Positions 11,273 through 19,397 of a DNA stretch of 64,000 nucleotides are shown here, one piece after another. A program made the translations under genes and the position numbers. Position 1 is the first letter of the stretch; each line of letters begins with the position of its first letter. The stretch is taken from assembly GCA_003674045.1 (NCBI GenBank), contig PENC01000006.1:298516-362515 (forward strand), read 5' to 3'. The stretch is from Streptomyces griseocarneus (GTDB taxonomy: Bacteria; Actinomycetota; Actinomycetes; Streptomycetales; Streptomycetaceae). A model generated the notes under the pieces. It did no database searches. It saw only the letters and a list, made by a program, of their open reading frames with translations, and was not told where the DNA came from.

Positions 11273-12625
11273 TCACCGCACCTCGACGGTCACGCCGGGG
11301 ATGCCCTTCAGCGCCTCGTCGTAACGTTTCGCCGCCTGCGCGGCCGTGGCGTCGCCCGTCGTGACCGCCTCCATCGCCTCCCTGATGGCGCTGGAGACCT
11401 GGGGGTAGACCGGCAGCGCCGGGCGGTAGTGGGTCTGCGCGACCAGGCCGGTGAAGAAGCCGACGCCGGGCATCGACGACCGGTACGCCGGATCCGCCGC
11501 GACGTCGTCGCGCACGGCGATCTGCGCATCCCGCACGTCCCACTTCACGGCGTTGTCCTTGCTCTGGAGCGTCTCGATCACCTGCCAGGCGAGATCCGCC
11601 TTGCCGGACTTCGCGGTGATCGCCCACGTCCAGCCGCCGGAGAGGCTGACGGCCCCGGGCGCGGCGCCGTGCTGCGTGGGGAAGGGCGCCTGGCCCAGCA
11701 CCCGCGACCACTGCGGCCACGGCTTGGTGCCGCTCGGCAGCCAGTTCTTGCCGAGCCAGTTGCCGTCGAGGTCGATGGCGAGCCTGCCCGACGGCAGCCA
11801 CTCGGTGGCGACGTGGGTGTCGACGTTGGGGTCGAGGGCGTCGGAGGGGTCCGGCCCGAGCTTCTCGGCGTAGACGGTGCGGACGAACTCCAGCGCGTCC
11901 TTGAAGCCCTGGCTCCCGGAGATCCACTTGCGAGCCATCGGGTCGTAGAGGGGGTCCTTGCCCGTGCCGTACAGCAGCATCTCGAAGCCCTGCATGGTGG
12001 CGGCCTCGCCGGGTCCCTTGCCGGTGTAGACGTTGAGGGGGACGACGCCGGGCAGCGCGCGCTTGAGCGTACGGGCGGCGGTGAGCACGTCCTCCCATGT
12101 TCGCGGGTGCCAGTCGGTGGGGAGCCCGGCCTTGGCGAAGAGGTCCTTGTTGTACCAGAGGCCCCTGGTGTCGGTGCCGTCCGGGACGCCGTACGTCCTG
12201 CCGTCCTCCGCTTTCGTGGCCTCCTTGGCGGTGGCGGCGAACCGCGACCAGTCCGGCCAGGTGCGGAGTCTGTCGTCCAGCGGCATCAAGTACCCGGCCT
12301 TGATGTCGGAGTTGATGACGAACGTGTCCTCCCGGACGACGTCCGGCGCGGTCCTCGGCGAGCGCATCATCTGCTGCACCTTGGCGAAGTAGTCCGCCTG
12401 CGCCGCCTGCACGGGCACGAGCCGGAGCTTCTTGCCGGGGTGATCGTGGGCGAACTGTCTCTTCACCTCGGTGAGGTAGTCGTCCAGGATGCGGTTCTTG
12501 TTGTCGGTGGTGCGGTTGTAGGCGATCTTGACGGTGTCGGGATCGTCGTTGCGACCGCCGCTTCCGCAGGCGGCGAGCGGGGCGGCGAGGACGGCGATGA
12601 CCAGGAGGGCGGGGGTTCGGCGCAC
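11273..12625 (-). CDS. Sugar ABC transporter solute-binding lipoprotein
   Basis: A 450-residue extracytoplasmic binding protein of the MalE-like family. The signal peptide LLVIAVLAAPLAAC carries a lipobox (LAAC), so it should be lipid-anchored. Internal features such as YLTEVKRQFAHDHPGKKL and the C-terminal Trp/Tyr-rich ligand region fit CUT1 binding proteins. The GTG at 12625 has a strong GTAGGAGG upstream; the open frame beyond it (to 12775) lacks one. It is coupled to the MalF-type permease. Its sugar is unknown; proximity to treS/pep2/glgE makes an alpha-glucoside plausible but unproven. Confidence 0.92.
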   Translation of the reverse strand: MRRTPALLVIAVLAAPLAACGSGGRNDDPDTVKIAYNRTTDNKNRILDDYLTEVKRQFAHDHPGKKLRLVPVQAAQADYFAKVQQMMRSPRTAPDVVREDTFVINSDIKAGYLMPLDDRLRTWPDWSRFAATAKEATKAEDGRTYGVPDGTDTRGLWYNKDLFAKAGLPTDWHPRTWEDVLTAARTLKRALPGVVPLNVYTGKGPGEAATMQGFEMLLYGTGKDPLYDPMARKWISGSQGFKDALEFVRTVYAEKLGPDPSDALDPNVDTHVATEWLPSGRLAIDLDGNWLGKNWLPSGTKPWPQWSRVLGQAPFPTQHGAAPGAVSLSGGWTWAITAKSGKADLAWQVIETLQSKDNAVKWDVRDAQIAVRDDVAADPAYRSSMPGVGFFTGLVAQTHYRPALPVYPQVSSAIREAMEAVTTGDATAAQAAKRYDEALKGIPGVTVEVR

Positions 12626-12801
12626 GGGACCTCCTACGGAGAGGCGGGGCGACGGCACACGTGCGGTGTACTTCCCCGCGTCGCCGGGTGACGTAACGGG
12701 GTACGGCCGAACCTCCACGTGTCCTGCTCCGGACGAACGGGCATCAGCCAGGAAGCTCGGAATCCACGGCAGCACCTTTACTCAACAGGATATTTTGTTT
12801 G

Positions 12802-12831
12802 CCAACTCACCCTGAAAAATACGGGAGTTGG
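12802..12831 (+). promoter_or_regulatory. 5'-leader hairpin overlapping the XRE ribosome site
   Basis: CCAACTC (12802-12808) can pair with GAGTTGG (12825-12831); the second arm includes the GAG of the GGGAG ribosome-binding site of the gene at 12837. If formed in RNA it would hide the ribosome site. It may instead be a DNA operator for the XRE protein. Confidence 0.45.
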
Positions 12832-12836
12832 AACGC

Positions 12837-13781
12837 ATGGACGATGAATCACCCGAGCCGGTGACGCCCACCCAGGAGTTCGGCCGCGAGCTCAGGCACG
12901 CTCGCGAGGCCCATGGCTGGACGCAGGAGCAGCTCGCCGACAAACTGCACTTCCGGCAGCCCTACGTGAGCAGGGTCGAGACAGGGAATGTGCTGGCAAG
13001 CGCGGTGTTCGCCGACCATTGCGACCGGGTCTTCGGCACACCGGGCACGTTCGCCCGCTGGCGACAGCGAGCGGCTGACGCCGGCACCCCGGTGTGGTTC
13101 ATCCCGTACCTTGAGCTCGAACGCAAGGCCACCGCCATCCGCAGTTTCTCAAGCCTCCTCGTGACGGGCATCTTGCAGACGCCGGAGTACGCCGAGGCGG
13201 TCTATCGGTCCGCCATCCCGGAGCAAGCGCCGACGGAAATCAGGAACCTCGTGGAACAACGCATGCGTCGTCGCGAGTTGTTCGACAGCCGCAACCCGCC
13301 GTCGCTATGGGCGATCCTCCACGAATCCACCCTCTGGTCGGGCATCGGTGGCGCAGGGGTCATGCGGAGACAACTCAGCCATCTGGCAGCAGCGACAGAA
13401 CATCCATGCATCGACCTGCAAGTGTTCCCGACCAGTGCGGGGGCTCCTGCGCGAGGAAGACCATTCATCCTGCTGACGAGGCAGGATGGGACCGACATCC
13501 TGTACGAGGAGACCTATGGGAGAGGGAAAGTGAGCAACGGCGCGGATGTAGTCGCGACTGCGCGGTCCGCTTACGAACACCTACGCGCTGACGCGCTGTC
13601 CCGCCGCGAATCCCTGTCCCTCATCCAGCATGCAATGGAGGCGTACGCTCATGAGGAATGCCCAAGACCGTTCCCACGCCATATGGAAGAAGTCCCACTA
13701 CTGCGAGGGGGACGGCGGCGAATGCCTCGAATGGGCCCCCGCACACGTGCCTACCGACACCGTCCCCATAAGGGACAGTAA
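12837..13781 (+). CDS. XRE-family regulator (HTH plus DUF5753)
   Basis: A 314-residue regulator of the type paired with DUF397 proteins throughout Streptomyces. The helix-turn-helix covers roughly residues 10-65 (WTQEQLADKLHFRQPYVSRVE), followed by the DUF5753 sensor domain. The ATG at 12837 follows GGGAG. The frame does not stop near the usual end (LIQHAMEAYAHEE) but runs on for ~43 Arg/Pro-rich residues across the DUF397 gene in another frame, giving a 131-base overlap. This tail is probably not conserved; it may reflect a lost stop codon or a frameshift. Confidence 0.85.
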   Translation: MDDESPEPVTPTQEFGRELRHAREAHGWTQEQLADKLHFRQPYVSRVETGNVLASAVFADHCDRVFGTPGTFARWRQRAADAGTPVWFIPYLELERKATAIRSFSSLLVTGILQTPEYAEAVYRSAIPEQAPTEIRNLVEQRMRRRELFDSRNPPSLWAILHESTLWSGIGGAGVMRRQLSHLAAATEHPCIDLQVFPTSAGAPARGRPFILLTRQDGTDILYEETYGRGKVSNGADVVATARSAYEHLRADALSRRESLSLIQHAMEAYAHEECPRPFPRHMEEVPLLRGGRRRMPRMGPRTRAYRHRPHKGQ

Positions 13782-13872
13782 GGCTCCCGGGCGCACCCCG
13801 CTCCGCATACCCCCCGAGACCTGGTCCGCCTTCGTCACCGACGTCAAGGACACGGCACAGCGGGCCGGGTAG
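13651..13872 (+). CDS. DUF397 domain protein
   Basis: A 73-residue protein with the family features AIWKKSHYCEGDGGECLEWAP, VPIRDSKAPGRTPL and a C-terminal W..F. DUF397 proteins are typically encoded next to XRE/DUF5753 regulators and are proposed antitoxin or anti-regulator partners. The ATG at 13651 lies inside the preceding regulator gene and has GGAGG ~10 bases upstream. It converges with the flavin reductase gene 29 bases away. Confidence 0.85.
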   Translation: MRNAQDRSHAIWKKSHYCEGDGGECLEWAPAHVPTDTVPIRDSKAPGRTPLRIPPETWSAFVTDVKDTAQRAG

Positions 13873-13901
13873 CCCGCTTAAGCCCGAGCCCAGCGGAGCG
13901 C

Positions 13902-14402
13902 TCAGCAGGTGGCGAGCCGCGGGGCGTCGTCGGCCAGGCGTTGGAAGCCGCGGTCGCAGTAGATGAGCGGTGCGCCGTCTCCGGTGTACGTCGCCTCGAC
14001 GCGTCCGATGAGGATGGAGTGGTCGCCGCCGTCGACGACCTGGTGCAGTGAACAGGCCACCCGGACCAGGGCTTCGGGTATGCCGGGCAGTCCGAGTTCC
14101 AGCGGCACGGCGTCGCCGTCGGCGAACCGGTCCACTCCTGACTTGGCGAAGCGCAGGGCGATGTCCGACTGTTCCCCGCGCAAAATGTTGATCATGAAGC
14201 GGTCGGTGGTGGCGAAGGCCTCATGGGTGCTGGCCGCCTTGTCCAGGCAGATCAGCACCAGAGGCGGGCTCAGGGACAGTGAGCTGAACGAGCTCGCCGT
14301 GAAGCCCCAGCGCTGTCCGGCGGCGTCGACCGTGGTGGCCACCGTGACCGGACCGGGGACACGCGCCATGGCCCGGGTGAACTCTGCGGGTGCGAAGGCC
14401 AT
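13902..14402 (-). CDS. Flavin reductase (monooxygenase reductase component)
   Basis: A 166-residue FMN-binding split-barrel protein of the HpaC/VlmR/DszD type, which uses NAD(P)H to reduce free flavin for a partner monooxygenase. Visible family features are GPVTVATTVDAAGQRWGFTASSF, LSPPLVLICLDKAAST and the C-terminal GDHSILIGRVEA segment (GDH motif). ATG at 14402 follows GAGAG. Its likely partner is the acyl-CoA-dehydrogenase-fold monooxygenase at 14762-15985; a galU relic and a hairpin lie between them, so it may have its own promoter. Confidence 0.9.
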   Translation of the reverse strand: MAFAPAEFTRAMARVPGPVTVATTVDAAGQRWGFTASSFSSLSLSPPLVLICLDKAASTHEAFATTDRFMINILRGEQSDIALRFAKSGVDRFADGDAVPLELGLPGIPEALVRVACSLHQVVDGGDHSILIGRVEATYTGDGAPLIYCDRGFQRLADDAPRLATC

Positions 14403-14539
14403 CGGTTCTCTCGCTTTCCGGGGGTGTCGGGGGGAGGGAAGGTCGGCGGGCGGGCGCTCAGGACGGCGTCTCCTGGCGCACGAAGGCTCTGAGCCAGAAT
14501 CTGGACCCGGGCCGCCGGGCCCGGGCCCTCGGTCAGGCT

Positions 14540-14675
14540 CTAAAGGGCGTCGGTGAGTTGGATCTCGCCGCCGTGCCCCGGCCGCGACGGCCTCCTCGGC
14601 CACGTACTGGATGGCCGGCTTGTCGACGACCGGGAGCATCTCTGCGACATCCCGTGGCGCCTTGGAACGCCGTGG
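14540..14675 (-). pseudogene. galU: Relic of UTP-glucose-1-phosphate uridylyltransferase
   Basis: On the minus strand a short frame reads MLPVVDKPAIQYVAEEAVAAG, matching the conserved GalU/GtaB segment that follows the nucleotide-binding loop. Immediately afterwards, in a different frame, comes GHGGEIQLTDAL, the conserved near-C-terminal GalU motif, followed by a stop at 14540. The ~150-200 residues normally between these motifs are missing. This is an internally deleted, frameshifted fragment, not a working enzyme. It marks past recombination inside the cluster. Confidence 0.75.
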
Positions 14676-14722
14676 TCCACGAGCTGCGGAACTCGGGCGT
14701 AAAGGATCGGCGCACGGGCCGA

Positions 14723-14749
14723 CCGGTGACGCCTGACGGGCGTCACCGG
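14723..14749 (-). terminator. Hairpin downstream of monooxygenase gene
   Basis: Perfect 11-bp arms (CCGGTGACGCC 14723-14733, complement 14739-14749) with a 5-base loop, 12 bases past the monooxygenase stop. It probably ends the minus-strand transcript. Confidence 0.65.
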
Positions 14750-14761
14750 CGCCGATGTCCC

Positions 14762-15985
14762 CTATGCAGTCGCCGTCTTGGTCGTGGTGGGGGTTCCCAC
14801 GTTCCAGTCGACGGGCGGCAGAGTACCGTTGAGAAGCCAGTCTCCGATGGCCCGCTGCTTGAATATCACAGGGTTGTGGCTGGCGACCGTCCTTGAGTTG
14901 CGCCAGTGCCGGTCGAGATCGAGACCGGTACTCGTCGCCGAGGCGCCAAGCGCGTCGAACAGCAGGGTCGCCGAGCGCGGTACCAACTCGGAAAGCATCA
15001 CCTGCGCCTGCTCGGAGCGGATTTCGGCCACAAGATTCGCCTCACGATCCTCCTCCGAGTCACGCCCGGCAACGCCCGTCTCCGAGGCCCACTGCAGGGC
15101 CTCCGCCACGCCTCGGGTCAGAGCCCGCGCCGTATAGGCTATGGACGAGATCTCCCCCACGACCGATTGGATGTTCGGGTCGTCCTTGGCGAGATCAGCG
15201 GAGCTGTGCGAGTAGTTGCGCTTGCGATTTCGCACTGCTTCTGCGATGTCCCGCTCAACGGCAACCGCGATGCCCGCTTGTACGACGAGCAATATCCACT
15301 GGTAGAACGCTGCTTGATAGCGGATGCGCTCCCCGAGGGGGGCGACATCACGAGGGTCGACACTCGCCTCGTCAAGGAACAACGTGCCCGTACCCGTGGT
15401 GCGCTGGCCGAATCCGTCCCAATTGTCTTGAACCGTGACGCCCGCTTGATGCATCGAGACGAATCCAGCCACGCTCTGTCCCTCGTGGATCCCTGATACA
15501 TCCGCCCAATCCGCGAAGATGGAGCCGGTCGTGTAATGCTTCTGACCGGAGACCGTCAGCTTGTCGCCTTTCCAGGCGAAGAGCGTGTTCTTCTGCCCCA
15601 TCGCGACCGGCCCCGCCTCCGCCCAGGCGTTGCCCACCACCTCCCCGTCAAGAAGTCGGCCCAGCCACAGCTTGCGGTAGGCGTCGTCGGGCCGGTGCAC
15701 TATGTCCTCGACGAACGCGATGTGGCCTCGAAAGATCTGCGGGATGTTGGAATCGGCCGCAGCCAGCTCGATGAGCACGTCTCCCCACTCGGGAATCGTG
15801 AGTCCGTCACCGCCGCATTCCTTCGGTATGCGCAGCCGGCTGAAACCTGCTTCGGCTACCGCACGCACCTGCTCCCGCGGCAGCTCTCGGGCGAGATCAC
15901 GCGCAATCGCGCCCTCGGCCAGGCTTTTCACCACCGCCAGCACACTGGCCTTGGCCGATGCGGCGCCAGGGTTTTCGGGTGTCAT
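14762..15985 (-). CDS. Flavin-dependent monooxygenase, acyl-CoA dehydrogenase fold (DszC/VlmH-like)
   Basis: A 407-residue protein of the acyl-CoA dehydrogenase superfamily in the subgroup that works as reduced-flavin monooxygenases (DszC sulfur oxidation; VlmH-type amine N-hydroxylation). N-terminal ...RIPKECGGDGLTIPEWGDVLIELAAADSNIPQIFRGH and central KLTVSGQKHYTTGSIFADW, then GFVSMHQAGVTVQDNWDGFGQRTTGTG, support this subgroup rather than fatty-acid oxidation. The ATG directly follows the methyltransferase stop (TAAATG), so translation is coupled. A flavin reductase is encoded nearby. Whether N, S or C is oxidised cannot be told from sequence. Confidence 0.85.
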   Translation of the reverse strand: MTPENPGAASAKASVLAVVKSLAEGAIARDLARELPREQVRAVAEAGFSRLRIPKECGGDGLTIPEWGDVLIELAAADSNIPQIFRGHIAFVEDIVHRPDDAYRKLWLGRLLDGEVVGNAWAEAGPVAMGQKNTLFAWKGDKLTVSGQKHYTTGSIFADWADVSGIHEGQSVAGFVSMHQAGVTVQDNWDGFGQRTTGTGTLFLDEASVDPRDVAPLGERIRYQAAFYQWILLVVQAGIAVAVERDIAEAVRNRKRNYSHSSADLAKDDPNIQSVVGEISSIAYTARALTRGVAEALQWASETGVAGRDSEEDREANLVAEIRSEQAQVMLSELVPRSATLLFDALGASATSTGLDLDRHWRNSRTVASHNPVIFKQRAIGDWLLNGTLPPVDWNVGTPTTTKTATA

Positions 15986-17047
15986 TTACCTGGCGTCCTT
16001 CCCGGGCTTCCGCACGACCTGCAATGTCGAGTTGCCGAAGGCTTCCGTGTCGGTGTCGAGGCGCGCGAACTCTTCGAAGCCCGCGGCGGTCAACTCGGCA
16101 AGCAGCGATTCCGGGGAACGCTCGGAGTAGTGCAGCACCTCGAGGTCGATGGACTTACGCTCGCCATCGATCTCGACGTAGCGCGTGATGGTGCGCCCCG
16201 GCACCAAGTCGGCAGCGACAGCATCGTAGTTCTTGATGGTGTGGAAGCCACGGCCCCATTCCGAGGCACAGTGGTCGACGATGAAGTGGCCACCGGGGCG
16301 CAGCACGTCGAAGACACGGGCGATGTGACGCGCCCGGTCCTCCGCCCGGTCGAGCATGTGCAGTGCACCCATGTTGAGGGCCAGATCGAAGGACTCCGCC
16401 GCCACATCACGCAGGAAGATGATGTCCTTCTCGATGAACCCATCGACGGGAAGCCCCTCCTCCCGTGCCCGTCCGCGTGCATTCTCCAGGGCACTGTGCG
16501 AAACGTCGAAGGACGTCACGCTACGACCGATTCGGTTGCGCAGGAGAAAGAGGCTGTCGCGCCCTTCGCCTGTGCCCAGGTCCAGAATGTCGCCCTCGAA
16601 TATCTCCGGGTGACGTCCAAGGATCTCGCGCAGGCTCGCGTTCTCGGAGAGTGCTTCCCAAGATGTCGCGCCGTGCTCGTAAACCTTGGCATAGCGGTCT
16701 TCATAGCCGAAGTAGTAGCCCTTCTCCGCAACATACTTCAGCATCGCGGAGACAATCGGGTAGTCGGCCGGGATGGTACATCGCTGTGGCTCCACCGTGC
16801 CGTCGCTCAAGTACTCCGTATGCGGCTGCACGGCCGTCAGCAAGAGCTTCTCCCCTGCCGCGATGCTGATCTTTTCGCCGACGCCGATGACCGTCACGCC
16901 TTCGCGCAACTCCTCCTCGGAATAACCATCGTCGGGCAGACGGAAGAAACCGAGCCTGCCCCGCTTAACCGTCAGCGATGCCGGCTCCGGAAAGTCGAGC
17001 TGCATCATTTCCTGCGCGTCCTTGAGGACGGTGGTTTTCTGAGTCAT
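15986..17047 (-). CDS. SAM-dependent methyltransferase with extra N-terminal domain
   Basis: A 353-residue class I methyltransferase. Motif I is ILDLGTGEG (residues ~154-162), then SVTSFDVSHSAL and the post-motif region SFDLALNMGALHML, RPGGHFIVDH. The first ~130 residues form an additional domain I do not recognise (LTVKRGRLGFFRLPDDGYSEEELREG...). The ATG at 17047 has GGAG upstream and lies inside the TPR gene (83-base overlap); its stop abuts the monooxygenase start. The tight packing indicates one operon and a tailoring role on the same small molecule. Substrate unknown. Confidence 0.85.
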   Translation of the reverse strand: MTQKTTVLKDAQEMMQLDFPEPASLTVKRGRLGFFRLPDDGYSEEELREGVTVIGVGEKISIAAGEKLLLTAVQPHTEYLSDGTVEPQRCTIPADYPIVSAMLKYVAEKGYYFGYEDRYAKVYEHGATSWEALSENASLREILGRHPEIFEGDILDLGTGEGRDSLFLLRNRIGRSVTSFDVSHSALENARGRAREEGLPVDGFIEKDIIFLRDVAAESFDLALNMGALHMLDRAEDRARHIARVFDVLRPGGHFIVDHCASEWGRGFHTIKNYDAVAADLVPGRTITRYVEIDGERKSIDLEVLHYSERSPESLLAELTAAGFEEFARLDTDTEAFGNSTLQVVRKPGKDAR

Positions 17048-18257
17048 TGCTCATTGCTCCGTTCGTCCGTGCATGGGTGTGAGAACTGAGGAGGTCGCGG
17101 GGGTTGCTGCCGCGGAGATAGGCATCGGCCGCGTCCCGGGTCCAATGGAAGACGCTTTGCTGTATCTTGCTGCCGCCGATACGCAACTGCTTCTGCTCCA
17201 GGGCCGAGCGCATGACCCGTGCGGAGGTCGCGTAGTCGCGCTGCGCGAAGGCCGCGATGCCGTCGAAGAGCGGTCGGCACACCGAGTGGAAGAACTCCGG
17301 CGACTCCCGAGCGCGGCAGGAGGCCACGATCCTGTCGAAGAGACGGTGGTCTTCGGCCTTCGCGAACGCCATCGCGGCGTGCAGGTCGTTGAAGATGTAA
17401 TTGGGGTCTGCCGCATAGGCGGTCCAGGCCTCCGCGAGCGCCGACCAATGGGGCACCAGCATCTCGGAGAGCTCCTGCCCTCCCAGAATCTCGAGCCGCC
17501 ACAGCAGTGCAACCGCATCGAGGTCCTCCCGGGCCCCCGCCCTCGTCTTGCGGCGCACCTCCAGCTGGTAGCAGCGCAGAGCCTCGTCCAGTTCGCCTTC
17601 ACCGAGCAGCCCCATGGCGAAGTGCCACCACATGTGGATGCGCATCGGCTCTGCCGCTCCCCAGCCGTTGGAGTAGCGGGAGATGGATTCTTTCGCCGCC
17701 GCGTTTTCGCGCAGCCTCTGCAACACGTGCACTTTGGCATGCAGTGCGTAGACGTCATCATGGTTGACGCTCATCGCGCGCTCCGCGGAGGAGAGCGCGT
17801 CAGGATAGTGCCCGCATTCCTCCAGAGCGAAGGCGAAAAGGCCGTCGCTGAGGCCGGCGGCGCGGCGGGACATCGTGGAGCTCAGCTCGGTGAGGACGCG
17901 GCCCGTCTCGAGAAGGCCCTCGTTGTCACCCAGGGAGAAATCGGCCATATGGGCGAGAAAGCCGGTGAGCAGCGCATGTTCTCCACTGGAGTTTCGCAGG
18001 CTGCTCGCCAGCATCTCGCGAGCGCTCAGCAGATCCCCACGCGCCCAGCTCAGCACCGCCTCGCGAGTGGTACGGAACTCGGGGTCGAGGGCGCCGGGCG
18101 CAATGGCTTCAAGGATTTCGATTGCCTTACGACATCGCTCCGCCTCCATATTGGTGACGCCTTCGGCGGCGGCGACGAGGCCGTGGAACGGATCGGTGTC
18201 CCGAACGGTGCGGGGGTCGAGACGGAGGGCCACTAGGTCTTCAACGATGCTTTCCAT
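16965..18257 (-). CDS. TPR (TTC38-like) protein of the biosynthetic cluster
   Basis: About 430 residues, almost all alpha-helical. Repeated helix pairs such as YPDALSSAERAMSVNHDDVYALHAKVHVLQ resemble TTC38-type tetratricopeptide proteins. No catalytic motif is visible. ATG at 18257 follows AAGGG and overlaps the exporter stop by 25 bases; the C-terminal ~28 residues overlap the methyltransferase gene in another frame. TTC38-like proteins occur next to small-molecule operons, but their role is poorly known; a scaffold or regulatory role is only a guess. Confidence 0.75.
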   Translation of the reverse strand: MESIVEDLVALRLDPRTVRDTDPFHGLVAAAEGVTNMEAERCRKAIEILEAIAPGALDPEFRTTREAVLSWARGDLLSAREMLASSLRNSSGEHALLTGFLAHMADFSLGDNEGLLETGRVLTELSSTMSRRAAGLSDGLFAFALEECGHYPDALSSAERAMSVNHDDVYALHAKVHVLQRLRENAAAKESISRYSNGWGAAEPMRIHMWWHFAMGLLGEGELDEALRCYQLEVRRKTRAGAREDLDAVALLWRLEILGGQELSEMLVPHWSALAEAWTAYAADPNYIFNDLHAAMAFAKAEDHRLFDRIVASCRARESPEFFHSVCRPLFDGIAAFAQRDYATSARVMRSALEQKQLRIGGSKIQQSVFHWTRDAADAYLRGSNPRDLLSSHTHARTNGAMSNDSENHRPQGRAGNDAARLSGAGIADG

Positions 18258-19357
18258 ATCCGGATCCCTTGGAACGAATAGGACATAACGGCAACGAGCA
18301 GGAACGGAGCAACCCACACCAGCGGCTGCGCCGCGCCGGAGACGAGGAAGACGACAGTCAAAATGGGAATCGCCGCGGCATTGCCGAGGGCGACCGCCTG
18401 GCTGGTAACGGCGGAGTCGTAGTGGGTAGCGGTGTACTCCCGCAGCGCGATGCGCAGCGCGCCGAAGCCGACCCCCAGCGCGAAGGTGGAGAGCCCCATC
18501 GTGACCACGGCGGCTCCACCCGTCGGCAACGCCCACAACACCCCACCCACCAGGGTGCAGGCGATCACCAGCGTCGAGAGCATCGCGGAAGACAGCTTCG
18601 CGCGGGCCGACATCACACCTGCGACGATGACACCGATTCCCAGGCAGGCGTCGACGATGCCGACCGCGACAAGACCGGCGCCGCGGTCACTGACCTGGAG
18701 CGGCAGCATCAGATTGAACGCGCCGAGCACTGGCCAGACGAGCGCGAACGTGGCGATCAGACGCAGCGGAGCCGCAGGTTTCGCCGGGGGACCGGACTCG
18801 GCCTCGTCATCTGTGTCGGCGACCACGGCTGCACGTGCGCCCGCCCAACTGAGCGCAGCGACCAGCACAAAACCTGCCGTCAGCGTCCGCACGATGCCGC
18901 GGGTGCCCACCACTCCGATGATCGCGGGGGCCAGCAGCGGCCCGATCATCAGGGCCGCCTGATTGCCCGACATGGTGACGGAGCTGGCCCACGACACATC
19001 CTGCCGCCGCTTCTCCTCATTGAACCAGCTTTCCCAACTCGCCTCCAGGGAGAAGAAGCCGATCCACATGAAGAAGTTCGCGACGACCAGCACGGTCGCG
19101 TTCTCCATGAGAAAACTGACCACGAGCGAAACCATGGCCACATAAAGCAGCGACAGAACAGTGAGGCGCTGCCCCGACATCGTTATGCGGCGGGTCACGA
19201 GCGGCACCGCCAGCGCCGGCACGTACGACAGCAGCGTCGAAACCGCAAGCCGCCAGTAGCCGCCGACTTCCGCCGTCGCGATCTGCCAGTTGATCACCAC
19301 GAGGAAAGTGCCGGCGAAGAAGCGGTACAGAGTTGAAACAATGGTATAGCGGATCAT
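18233..19357 (-). CDS. MFS transporter of the biosynthetic cluster
   Basis: A 374-residue membrane protein with 10-12 predicted helices and MFS character (TRRITMSGQRLTVLSLLYVAM; DACLGIGVIVAGVMSAR; LSTFALGVGFGALRIALREY). It lies between the ATP-grasp and TPR genes, with a 40-base gap upstream and a 25-base overlap downstream. Export of, or self-resistance to, the cluster product is the likely role. I used ATG at 19357, where hydrophobicity begins; the ribosome site is not strong. Confidence 0.8.
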   Translation of the reverse strand: MIRYTIVSTLYRFFAGTFLVVINWQIATAEVGGYWRLAVSTLLSYVPALAVPLVTRRITMSGQRLTVLSLLYVAMVSLVVSFLMENATVLVVANFFMWIGFFSLEASWESWFNEEKRRQDVSWASSVTMSGNQAALMIGPLLAPAIIGVVGTRGIVRTLTAGFVLVAALSWAGARAAVVADTDDEAESGPPAKPAAPLRLIATFALVWPVLGAFNLMLPLQVSDRGAGLVAVGIVDACLGIGVIVAGVMSARAKLSSAMLSTLVIACTLVGGVLWALPTGGAAVVTMGLSTFALGVGFGALRIALREYTATHYDSAVTSQAVALGNAAAIPILTVVFLVSGAAQPLVWVAPFLLVAVMSYSFQGIRIWKASLKT

Positions 19358-19397
19358 AGGTGCCCCGGCGAGACCTTCCTCACGCCCCTGATTCTGA

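Noticed and set aside
14762..15985. Fatty-acid beta-oxidation acyl-CoA dehydrogenase
   Set aside because: Sequence pattern, linked flavin reductase and operon context fit the monooxygenase subgroup better; biochemical proof is lacking.
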